This document shows, piece by piece, positions 55,351-62,616 of a stretch of 64,000 nucleotides of DNA. The position numbers and the translations under genes are program-made. Location: contig QCTN01000002.1 of the NCBI GenBank assembly GCA_003211135.1, forward strand, positions 44,337-108,336. The letters run 5' to 3'. A model generated the notes under the pieces. It was not told the DNA's origin, searched no databases, and was given only the letters and a program-made list of their open reading frames with translations. Positions within the stretch are counted from its first letter, which is position 1; each line of letters opens with the position of its first letter. The stretch is from Prochlorococcus sp. AG-673-L20 (lineage in GTDB: Bacteria; Cyanobacteriota; Cyanobacteriia; PCC-6307; Cyanobiaceae).

Positions 55351-55794
55351 ATGAAAAAAAGAAAATTATTAGCAAGTTTTTTAATAGTAAGTGTTTCTTT
55401 ATTTATGCCTTTTTTTGAAAAAGTTAAGGCAAATAATGCAAACTACTACATGGAACTTGGCAATAAAAAGATGAGTAAAAATGAAAATTTTTATGGAGCA
55501 AAGAAAGCACTTTTAGATTTTGACAAAGCGATAGAAATAGATCATTTGCATGAGGGATCTTACGTTAGTCGATGCTATGCAAAATATCTTTTAAAAGAAT
55601 ATTATTCTGCAATTTCTGACTGTAATATGGCACTAAATATTTCTACAAATATTGACAATAAAATTGGAGCGTATGTTAATCGTGGAATATCTAAAGAGAA
55701 GTTAGGAGATATGAGTGGCGCGTGTTCAGATTGGAGACAAGCATCGTATCTGGGAGATGATGAAGCAAAAAATTGGGTCAGGCAAGATTGTTGA
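55351..55794 (+). CDS. Secreted TPR protein, 147 aa
   Basis: A signal peptide (MKKRKLLASFLIVSVSLFMP, likely cleaved near VKA-NNANY) precedes about three TPR-like repeats (AKKALLDFDKAIEIDHLHEG, then a YYSAISDCNMALNI unit). It ends with GACSDWRQASYLGDDEAKNW, a form of the C-terminal signature shared by the TPR proteins of this island. TPRs mediate protein binding, here probably in the periplasm. It is the only cargo of segment 2. Confidence 0.82.
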   Translation: MKKRKLLASFLIVSVSLFMPFFEKVKANNANYYMELGNKKMSKNENFYGAKKALLDFDKAIEIDHLHEGSYVSRCYAKYLLKEYYSAISDCNMALNISTNIDNKIGAYVNRGISKEKLGDMSGACSDWRQASYLGDDEAKNWVRQDC

Positions 55795-55861
55795 ATTTAA
55801 ATTCATTCTCTACTAATAGTTCATAATACTGAATTATTAATTTTAGATAATGGTTCTTTTA

Positions 55862-56084
55862 GGTTTTACGTGGGTTTTACGTGAGAATAGTGCCAACTCA
55901 CAAGTCAAAGATACCAATGACTTGGAAGCATCAAAATTGGGTGGAACCATTGAGTGGGAATAAGTTATAGGGTCAGATTGTAGTTATATCCTCATTTCTG
56001 CGGTTTGTCACGGGTTTGTCACGTATGAAATAGTAACGGAAATACTGGGATTTCAACCCCTCAGTTTGTCATGGGTTTGTCATA
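55862..56084. repeat. attP-like junction of segments 2 and 3
   Basis: Left arm: GGTTTTACGTG twice at 55862-55883 (segment 2 type). Core R3 at 55942-55973 matches the guaA end plus downstream bases at 31 of 32 positions. Right arms: GGTTTGTCACG twice at 56002-56023, then AGTTTGTCATG and GGTTTGTCATA at 56063-56084 (segment 3 type). Core-to-arm (38 bp) and arm-to-arm (61 bp) spacing equal those at the guaA site. Confidence 0.78.
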
Positions 56085-56097
56085 GACCTAATTGACT

Positions 56098-56168
56098 TTC
56101 TCTTAAGAGAAATCGTAGAAAGTCTGTTTTCTCTTCAGTTGGTATATTAATTAAAAGTAAATTTTGAT
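56098..56168 (+). promoter_or_regulatory. Shared promoter/leader block of the second TPR gene
   Basis: Starts at the perfect palindrome TCTCTTAAGAGA and ends at the ATG. TATATT at 56143-56148 lies 20 bp before the start, exactly as in the block at 55280-55350; most bases are identical between the two. Confidence 0.6.
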
Positions 56169-56954
56169 ATGAAAAAGAGAACTGCTTTCATTGGTGCAAT
56201 ATTATCTTTAATTCCATTTAGTCAACCTCTAATTATTAAAACTGGAGTTTCTTTATCAACCATTGGAATAATAATTTTTTATCCTAAACAAGTAAATGCT
56301 CAAGAGAAAATATATTTTAAAAGTGCTTTTGAGAAAGCGAAAGCAGGAGATCACTACGGGGCAATATCTGATTATTCAAAAGTTATTGAAACAGATTCTA
56401 GAAATCAATCTGCACTTTATAATCGAGGGTTGTCAAAAAATAAGATAGGAGATTATTCCGGTTCAATATCAGATTATACTAAGGCAATAGAAATTAATCC
56501 AAAAAAAGTTAATGCCTATATTGCTAGAGGAAATAGTCATGCTAAATTAAATGACAATTATGGTGCGATATCTGATTATAATAAAGCAATAGAAATTGAT
56601 CCAAAAAATAAAGGCGCATACTACAATCGTGGTATTTCTAAAAGTGACTTAAAAGATTATTATGGAGCGATATCTGATTTCAATAGAGCAATAAAAATTG
56701 ATTCTAAATACGTAAGCGCTTATTACAATCGTGGAATAGCGAAATTTAACTTAGAAGATTATTATGGTTCAATATCTGACTATAATAATGCTATTAAAAA
56801 CGATCCTCAACATAGTAACTCTTACTTTAATAGAAGTCTCTCAAAAGAAAAAATTAATGATTTAAATGGTGCTTGTTTGGATGCCAAAATGTATATTTCT
56901 TTAGGTAATGATGATGCTGACAATAAAGCCTGGATTAAAAATAATTGTAAATAA
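56169..56954 (+). CDS. Secreted TPR protein, 261 aa
   Basis: An N-terminal signal or anchor region (about 1-44, ending QVNA-QE) is followed by five to six regular 34-residue TPRs, each with the pattern DYYGAISDFNRAIKIDSKYV and A-Y-x-x-R-G-I/N. The last repeat ends in the signature NGACLDAKMYISLGNDDADN followed by WIKNNCK. It is probably a periplasmic scaffold. The protease-TPR gene follows 33 bp later on the same strand. Confidence 0.87.
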   Translation: MKKRTAFIGAILSLIPFSQPLIIKTGVSLSTIGIIIFYPKQVNAQEKIYFKSAFEKAKAGDHYGAISDYSKVIETDSRNQSALYNRGLSKNKIGDYSGSISDYTKAIEINPKKVNAYIARGNSHAKLNDNYGAISDYNKAIEIDPKNKGAYYNRGISKSDLKDYYGAISDFNRAIKIDSKYVSAYYNRGIAKFNLEDYYGSISDYNNAIKNDPQHSNSYFNRSLSKEKINDLNGACLDAKMYISLGNDDADNKAWIKNNCK

Positions 56955-56987
56955 TACTAATTAAATACATTTTTTGATATCTAATTT

Positions 56988-58415
56988 ATGCCTTTTTTCT
57001 ATAAATTATTAAAAAATAATTATTTGAAAAAAAGTATTGCCTTAAGTGCGATTATTTTTTCGCCAATTATTTTTGGGAAAATTGAATCTATTCCAACTAG
57101 TAGCAGTAATTTAAAAGAAAAAGTACAAGCAAAAGATTTTTATCAAAATTCTTCTTTAGCAAGATCTACTGCTGTAGAAATAATTATTCCGTCTGCATCA
57201 GGATCTGGTGTAATTATTGAAAAAAATGGTAGAGAATATACTGTTTTGACTGCTTGGCACTTATTTGAAGATATTGATTTAGAACTCTCCTTTAATATTC
57301 GTACAGCGGATTATAATTTTCATGAAGTTAACAAGGAGACTATAAAACAAATTCAAAACTTAGATATGGCAATATTTACTTTTGAAACTGATAAAGAGTA
57401 TGAGACTGTCAATCTTTCAAACTTATCAATGCTGAAAAAAGGTGCTGTATTATTTTCTTCTGGTTTTGCGGATAGTAATTTTTATTTTCAAAAAGGAGAA
57501 GTTATCGCAATTTCAAAGGTAAAAGTAAAGGAAGGAAATCAATTAGTTTACACAAGCAAAGTTGTCCCAGGTATGAGTGGTGGTGGAATTTTTGATAATT
57601 ATGGGCAATTAGTTGGAATTAATACTATGTCTACGTCCAACTCCTTTCAAAATAAATCTTCGTCGTATTCTATTGGGGTACCAAATTCACATTTTATTAA
57701 TTTTAAAAATGGAACTTTTTTTGATTATTCTAAAGAATTGATAACTATTGATGATCATTTAGTTAAGGCAACCGAATTAAATAACGAGAAAGGTAATTCA
57801 AAATTGATCATTAATCTTTTGGACAGAAAACCTAAATTTTTTGAAAATGAATCTAACAGTGCTTCGTATTGGTATTTATACCATAGATTATGTTTAGCAA
57901 AAAGTGATCTAAATGATAATATCTCTTCTTTAGAGAATTGTTTAAAGGCAATTCAAATAAAACCTCTAGATTCATCTGCACTTTTAACTTATGGAAATAT
58001 AAAATCTAAAATGAACGATGATTATGGTGCAATTAGTACCTACAATAAATATTTAAAAGTTGCCCCAAATGACTACTACTTTCTCGTTCATAGAGCAATA
58101 TCTAAAAGAAAGATTGGAGACTACAAAGGAGGATTGTTTGATTTAAACAAGGCGGTAGAAATTGACCCGGATAAAGAAGCAGCATATTTTAGTCGTGCTT
58201 TGTTAAAGGATGAGTTAAAGGATTATTACGGAGCAATCTCTGACTATAATAAATCAATTTTAATTAATGCTGAAAAAGGTTTGAGTTTCCTTAATAGAAG
58301 TATTTTAAAAGAAAAAATTAATGATTTAGATGGTGCGTGTTTTGATGCAAAAAAGGCAGTATCTTTGGGTGAAGAAAGTTCTGAGAATAAAAGTTGGATA
58401 AAGGAAAATTGTTAA
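56988..58415 (+). CDS. Secreted trypsin-like protease with TPR repeats, 475 aa
   Basis: N-terminal hydrophobic segment (about 13-30), then a trypsin-like domain with His91 (LTAWHLFED), Asp126 (NLDMAIF) and Ser197 (PGMSGGG), so the triad is complete. About 300-475 hold five TPRs ending in DGACFDAKKAVSLGEESSEN and a terminal Cys. This protease plus TPR fusion occurs in cyanobacteria, but the targets are unknown. It is the second cargo gene of segment 3 and shares its end with the preceding TPR protein (KEKINDL, GAC). Confidence 0.85.
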   Translation: MPFFYKLLKNNYLKKSIALSAIIFSPIIFGKIESIPTSSSNLKEKVQAKDFYQNSSLARSTAVEIIIPSASGSGVIIEKNGREYTVLTAWHLFEDIDLELSFNIRTADYNFHEVNKETIKQIQNLDMAIFTFETDKEYETVNLSNLSMLKKGAVLFSSGFADSNFYFQKGEVIAISKVKVKEGNQLVYTSKVVPGMSGGGIFDNYGQLVGINTMSTSNSFQNKSSSYSIGVPNSHFINFKNGTFFDYSKELITIDDHLVKATELNNEKGNSKLIINLLDRKPKFFENESNSASYWYLYHRLCLAKSDLNDNISSLENCLKAIQIKPLDSSALLTYGNIKSKMNDDYGAISTYNKYLKVAPNDYYFLVHRAISKRKIGDYKGGLFDLNKAVEIDPDKEAAYFSRALLKDELKDYYGAISDYNKSILINAEKGLSFLNRSILKEKINDLDGACFDAKKAVSLGEESSENKSWIKENC

Positions 58416-58500
58416 TTTAAAAACCTGATGAGAATAAAAATGTATTCTCTACAATTAGTTCATCTAATTACAGGGAAAAGTATAAAGAATGGAAGTCTTC

Positions 58501-58601
58501 GGTTTGCCACGGGTTTGTCACGAGAATTAAATTACCCTTTTGAAGAAGTCAATGCTATTGGTGGCGAGTTTGCTATTTTGTAGTACATTGATATTCATAT
58601 T
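58501..58601. repeat. Right end of segment 3 with degenerate core
   Basis: GGTTTGCCACG and GGTTTGTCACG in tandem at 58501-58522 are the segment 3 arm type. A core-like CATTGA at 58586-58591 lies where expected: 65 bp after the arm, against 66 bp at the segment 2/3 junction. The rest of the core is decayed. No left arms of a following element are seen. Confidence 0.55.
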
Positions 58602-58613
58602 AATTCAATAATA

Positions 58614-60068
58614 GTGAAGAAGAAAAAAGCAAAATTACATGAAATTTCTGTTGGATTTTTTTACTCAAGCCTTTCACTTAGTATTTTTTTATATCCCCCA
58701 AAAGTTATTCCCCAATCTATATCGGAAAGTGATTTAGCTGTTAAAGCTGAATCAATTAATGTTAAAATTTTTGGTCCAGCTTCTTCTGGTTCAGGGGTAA
58801 TAATTAACAAAGCAAATAGTACTTATGAGGTCTTAACGGCTAAACATGTCATAAATTCTGTTAGTAAAGGAGACGAAGTTGAAATTAAGACGACTGATGG
58901 CAAATTACATTTATTTATACAAGGCAGCATAAATAAGTTTCCCAATGTAGATATGGCAACTATAAAGTTTTCAAGTCTAGGCAACTATAAAACAGCTGAA
59001 TTAGGTGATTCTAAATCTGTTAGATCAGGTAATAAAGTATATGTATCAGGATTCCCTTTGCCAACAGCTTCTGTAAATAAATCCATTTTTAGATTTCAGG
59101 TTGGAAATGTAATAGCAAATTCGAATTCAAAGCTTAAAGATGGTTACAATTTGCTTTATTCTAATCCAACACTACCTGGAATGAGTGGTGGCTCAGTAAT
59201 TGATGAATCTGGAAAACTAATAGCTATTCATGGTAGATCTGAATTAGACGCTATTGCTAGTTCTGATAGTGGTAAATTGATATCTACAGGGGTCAATCAA
59301 GCCATTCCAGTAGAATTTTATGTTGCTTTCGCTGAAAAGAGAGAATTAGTAATTTCAGAAAGTAAAAAAACTAGTGATGATTATCTTGCAGAAGCATATA
59401 GCAGTTTCCAGAATAAAGATAAGCCTCTGAAAATTTTAAAGTTAGCCAAACAATCATTGGATTTGAATAAGTCTGCTCTTGGATATACCCTAATGGGGTC
59501 AGCAAAAAATGATTTAAGTGATACGGAAGGTGCTCTAAAGGCTTATGAGGAGGCTCTGAAACTTGATGAGAATATTGAACTTGCATTAAGATACAAAGCC
59601 GAACAAGTTTCAAGTGAAAAGGCTTTAAATATTTATAACAAGTTAATTAAACTTTATCCTGAAAATATGTATTATCACTTTAGAAGATCTGAGGAAAAAG
59701 GATTACTTGGAGATAATAAAGGTAAGTTAGAAGATAGGTTAAAAACACTTGAATTAGCAAAGCAACAAAATCTATGGGGTAGAAGTCCTGGATCTTCTGA
59801 TGATCCTAAAAACACTATTAAACTTGCAATATATTCTATGATCGGGAATAACTATTATGAGCTTGGTAATATTCCTAAAGCATGTGATTACTGGAATACA
59901 TCCTACGAAGCAGGTGGTGATCAATGGTACTTCGTTTCTCAGGGTGAATATATATTTCATTCAAAAAGGGGGCTACCAACTTTTTCAGCAGACCCAAGAG
60001 ACAAGCATTTAAAAGAACTACTTGGGAGAGGAAAACTTGATGATATTATTTATAAATTGTGTTTATAG
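58614..60068 (+). CDS. Secreted trypsin-like protease with TPR repeats, 484 aa
   Basis: Starts with GTG at 58614. An N-terminal hydrophobic stretch (about 13-28) precedes a trypsin-like domain with His78 (LTAKHVINS), Asp113 (NVDMATIKF) and Ser191 (PGMSGGS); the triad is complete. About 240-440 hold degenerate TPRs (DTEGALKAYEEALKLDENIE and NIPKACDYW). It is related to but clearly diverged from the 475-residue protein, and its C-terminus lacks the shared GAC signature. Cargo of segment 4. Confidence 0.84.
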   Translation: MKKKKAKLHEISVGFFYSSLSLSIFLYPPKVIPQSISESDLAVKAESINVKIFGPASSGSGVIINKANSTYEVLTAKHVINSVSKGDEVEIKTTDGKLHLFIQGSINKFPNVDMATIKFSSLGNYKTAELGDSKSVRSGNKVYVSGFPLPTASVNKSIFRFQVGNVIANSNSKLKDGYNLLYSNPTLPGMSGGSVIDESGKLIAIHGRSELDAIASSDSGKLISTGVNQAIPVEFYVAFAEKRELVISESKKTSDDYLAEAYSSFQNKDKPLKILKLAKQSLDLNKSALGYTLMGSAKNDLSDTEGALKAYEEALKLDENIELALRYKAEQVSSEKALNIYNKLIKLYPENMYYHFRRSEEKGLLGDNKGKLEDRLKTLELAKQQNLWGRSPGSSDDPKNTIKLAIYSMIGNNYYELGNIPKACDYWNTSYEAGGDQWYFVSQGEYIFHSKRGLPTFSADPRDKHLKELLGRGKLDDIIYKLCL

Positions 60069-60142
60069 AAATTTTTGTTTTTATATCCCCTTTAGAAATT
60101 AAGCGATAATTTCTCTACCCAAAATTCACGCAATGCTGTACA

Positions 60143-60180
60143 CCAACATATGTGAACATAAACTGAACATGAATGAACAT
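60143..60180. repeat. Phased TGAACAT direct repeats
   Basis: CCAACAT at 60143, then TGAACAT at 60153, 60164 and 60174: four units at 10-11-bp spacing, one per helical turn. Spacing is like that of the arm repeats, but the sequence is unlike theirs. They could be arm sites of a different integrase specificity or another protein-binding array. Confidence 0.55.
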
Positions 60181-60217
60181 ATAGAGCGATATCTTTACAA
60201 ACCTTGTTCCTTATAGC

Positions 60218-60405
60218 TTTAATTAACCGGTTTTACGTGATATGTAGTCAAAATGATAGTTATGTCATAGCAGTGCTTTTGGGCAAAAAAATATATGACT
60301 GTTTTACGTGGGTTTTACGTTGCACTTATTCTCAGTCTCTTAAGGGAAATCATAGAAGAACTTCTGTCTCTACACTTTCTTCTTTTACAGGGCGAAATTT
60401 TTTTG
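60218..60405. repeat. Second copy of the segment 2 left-end module
   Basis: GGTTTTACGTG at 60229-60239, TGTTTTACGTG and GGTTTTACGTT at 60300-60321, and a TCTCTTAAGGGA block from 60336. The first 71-bp spacing equals that at 55174/55245, and the intervening sequence is clearly alike (both have TTATGTCATAGCAGT). The block after 60340 is nearly identical to 53880-53944. Confidence 0.72.
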
Positions 60406-60592
60406 ATTTATGGGTATAAAAGCCAGAAATACAAAAATCTAAATGGAGTTATAAATTCTTGAATTTACTTTTTTTGCTTTAATTGATTCAGAAATCATAT
60501 GAATGGGATTTAAAATAATTTATTTTAAATAAGTGTGTAGAAGTGTGTTACTATTAAAAAAGTATTTAAATTTAGTAATTTTTAATAGGTAT

Positions 60593-61645
60593 ATGTTTTG
60601 GAATAGATTTCAATTTTCTAGAGATATAGGTATTGACTTGGGTACTGCCAATACTCTTATTCATGTATCTGGGAAAGGCGTAATTCTGGAAGAACCTTCT
60701 GTAGTAGCTATGGATCTAGAAGAGGGAACTCCTTTGGCAGTAGGTCAAGAAGCAAAATTAATGCTTGGAAGAACCCCAGGAAATATAAGAGCAGTAAGAC
60801 CTCTAAGGGATGGGGTTATTGCAGACTTTGACGCAGCGGAACAAATGATAAAAACTTTTATTCAAAAATGTAACGAAGGAAAGGGTCTTTTAGCTCCAAG
60901 AATAGTTATTGGTATTCCAAGTGGCGTTACCAGTGTTGAACGAAGAGCAGTTAGAGAAGCAGGATTAGCAGGGGCACGGGAAGTCTATTTAATTGATGAA
61001 CCTGTAGCTGCCGCAATAGGAGCTTCTTTGCCAGTAACGGAACCAATTGGAACTATGATCGTTGATATTGGCGGTGGAACAACTGAAGTAGCAGTATTGA
61101 GTCTTGGAGGAACAGTTGTAAGTGAATCTCTTCGAATCGCAGGAGATGAAGTAAATGAATCAATAGCTACCTATCTTAAAAAAAAGCATAATATGGTTGT
61201 TGGTGAAAGAACATCAGAAAAGATAAAGATTAAAATAGGTTCTGCTTTCCCTGATGACAGTTTTGACAATACATCTTTTGAAGTTAAGGGATTACACTTA
61301 TCTTCCGGCTTACCAAGATCTATTACTTTAACCGCTGGAGAAATTAGAGAGGCTATGACTGATCCTCTTAATAAAATAATTGAAGCTATAAAAAGAACTC
61401 TCGAGCGAACTCCTCCTGAATTAGCGGCAGATATTGTTGAGAGAGGAATCATGCTCGCGGGAGGTGGAGCTCTAATAAAGGGAATTAATGATTTAGTAAC
61501 TCAAGAAACTGGAATTTTTACTCACATAGCAGAAGATCCATTGTTATGCGTAGTTAATGGCTGCGGAAATGTACTTGATGATTTTAGAAGACTTAGGAGG
61601 TGTGTAGACACGGTTGATTTAGGAACTAATTCAATAAGAACTTAA
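60593..61645 (+). CDS. mreB: Rod shape-determining protein MreB
   Basis: An actin-like filament protein that guides cell-wall synthesis. I start at the ATG at 60593 (MFWNRFQFSRDIGIDLGTAN) after TAGGT; the frame is open 60 bp further upstream but without similarity. Phosphate 1 loop DIGIDLGTANTLI, phosphate 2 TMIVDIGGGTTEVAVLSLGG and the adenosine loop IMLAGGGALIKGI are intact, and the length of 350 is normal. The usual partner mreC does not follow. Confidence 0.96.
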   Translation: MFWNRFQFSRDIGIDLGTANTLIHVSGKGVILEEPSVVAMDLEEGTPLAVGQEAKLMLGRTPGNIRAVRPLRDGVIADFDAAEQMIKTFIQKCNEGKGLLAPRIVIGIPSGVTSVERRAVREAGLAGAREVYLIDEPVAAAIGASLPVTEPIGTMIVDIGGGTTEVAVLSLGGTVVSESLRIAGDEVNESIATYLKKKHNMVVGERTSEKIKIKIGSAFPDDSFDNTSFEVKGLHLSSGLPRSITLTAGEIREAMTDPLNKIIEAIKRTLERTPPELAADIVERGIMLAGGGALIKGINDLVTQETGIFTHIAEDPLLCVVNGCGNVLDDFRRLRRCVDTVDLGTNSIRT

Positions 61646-61746
61646 TTACTTTTCTGATGAATTTTTTACTAGTAAAAATTAGATAAAAAATCATATTTTA
61701 ATAAAAGTATTCTTTCTTTTAATATCCACTGAAAAACAATTTAAAA

Positions 61747-61905
61747 ATGAATCAAGAGCAAAGAAAGAAATTACCTAATAAAAAAATAATTCGCTCAGCA
61801 AAATTTGAAGCAAAAGAACAATTTACCAAATCTGCATTAGAAAATTTAAAAAATGAAAATGAAATAATTGTTAATTCATTAAAAGAATCTGGTGAAATCG
61901 ATTAA
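61747..61905 (+). CDS. Small charged protein, 52 aa
   Basis: Hand translation gives MNQEQRKKLPNKKIIRSAKF, then a helix of Glu/Lys/Asn ending SLKESGEID. Basic first half, acidic second half, no Cys and no membrane helix. It follows mreB by 101 bp on the same strand. No family recognised. Confidence 0.5.
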   Translation: MNQEQRKKLPNKKIIRSAKFEAKEQFTKSALENLKNENEIIVNSLKESGEID

Positions 61906-61966
61906 TTAAATAAAGAACTTTCTACATGATTTATTAAAGCCTAAACGAAGAAAGATTTAAGATTTA

Positions 61967-62323
61967 TTATTTTTCTAATAAATAAAATTTCTCTTCACCA
62001 ACTTTGTCTGGTTGCACTATTTTACAACCTTTATCTTTTTCTAAATCGCAATCTTTCGAGGCAGCAACTGTTTTCCATGAACAAACTTTTTCTTCTGAGT
62101 ATTCTTGTTTAATAGCCCACCCATCGTTAATGTACTTTTCGAGATTACTATTTTCTCCACATGAAACTATAATTTCAATACTATTTTCTTTTTTAATACT
62201 TTCTCCTGATAATTGCATTCCAAAACTGTTTTTGATTTCAGTCGCTTCTTTCTCCAATTTTTTGCAACCGCTAACTAAAAATAGGATTATAAATATATAA
62301 AGTAATTTTTTATATTTTTTCAT
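61967..62323 (-). CDS. Putative lipoprotein
   Basis: A 118-residue protein with a lipoprotein signal peptide: basic start, hydrophobic core and lipobox LVSGC with the Cys at about residue 20. The mature part contains four more Cys (IIVSCGE, VCSWK, KDCDLEKDKGCKI), perhaps two disulfides. No family recognised. Its ATG overlaps the stop of the murA frame (ATGA type), indicating translational coupling. Confidence 0.65.
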   Translation of the reverse strand: MKKYKKLLYIFIILFLVSGCKKLEKEATEIKNSFGMQLSGESIKKENSIEIIVSCGENSNLEKYINDGWAIKQEYSEEKVCSWKTVAASKDCDLEKDKGCKIVQPDKVGEEKFYLLEK

Positions 62324-62616
62324 TTATCTATCATGCAAGTATTAAATTTTCTAATTGCTGTTTCTGGAAAACCAAGATTCAAAAACTTTATGTAGTCACT
62401 ATTATTGTCCTTGCATATTTTTTCTTTTTTTTCAATTTTTATTTTTCTCTGTTCTTGAATTAATATTTGATTTCTGAAGTTCTCGATAAATTTATAAATA
62501 TATGGAATAGTTGCTATGAAGAATCCAATAAAAAATGAAAAAGCAAATGCCGAAGTATATTTTTTAGAGTTATTTTTAAGACTAATTTTTGCAAAATAAT
62601 TATTTAGTTTAAACAT
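62320..62616 (-). CDS. Small membrane protein, possibly a separate gene
   Basis: In-frame ATG at 62616 opens a 98-residue protein: basic N-terminus, a helix at about 22-45 (YTSAFAFSFFIGFFIATIPY), a Lys/Glu-rich coiled segment and a C-terminus with Cys (KEKICKDNNSDYIKFLNLGF). If the A run is one base shorter or longer, murA stops near the join and this becomes an independent gene. No family recognised. Confidence 0.45.
   Translation of the reverse strand: MFKLNNYFAKISLKNNSKKYTSAFAFSFFIGFFIATIPYIYKFIENFRNQILIQEQRKIKIEKKEKICKDNNSDYIKFLNLGFPETAIRKFNTCMIDK

Larger units (their letters stand above)
55795..56168. other. Segment 2/3 junction, 374 bp without a gene
   Basis: Holds the segment 2 right arm pair, the best-preserved copy of the guaA 3' end, the segment 3 left arms, and the promoter/leader block of the next TPR gene. 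Each is listed separately. Confidence 0.7.
53717..60415. mobile_element. Island of tandem non-autonomous cassettes at the guaA 3' end
   Basis: Segments are bounded by copies of the guaA 3' end: segment 1 about 53739-55136 (sulfotransferase), segment 2 about 55137-55963 (TPR protein), segment 3 about 55964-58601 (TPR protein and protease-TPR), segment 4 about 58602-60190 (protease-TPR). Tandem 11-bp repeats sit inside both ends of segments 1-3, and their sequence is segment-specific. The guaA 3' end is a known target of tyrosine-recombinase islands in other bacteria. No recombinase gene is present. Calling it a cassette array is inference from the repeat layout. Confidence 0.7.
60069..60592. 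other. Right margin of the island, 524 bp without a gene
   Basis: Holds the TGAACAT repeats (60143-60180), segment-2-type arms (60229 and 60300) and the conserved block from 60334, then about 170 AT-rich bp upstream of mreB. A frame at 60204-60419 runs through the repeats and is not a credible gene. Confidence 0.6.

Noticed and set aside
59371..59960. Minus-strand frames inside the last protease-TPR gene
   Set aside because: They are antisense shadows of a well-supported coding region with intact catalytic residues.
53777..60321. CRISPR array
   Set aside because: The 11-bp units are tandem pairs without unique spacers, too short and too widely separated for a CRISPR, and no cas genes are present.
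60204..60419. 71-residue plus-strand frame
   Set aside because: It runs through the 11-bp repeats and the conserved block and has no protein-like features.
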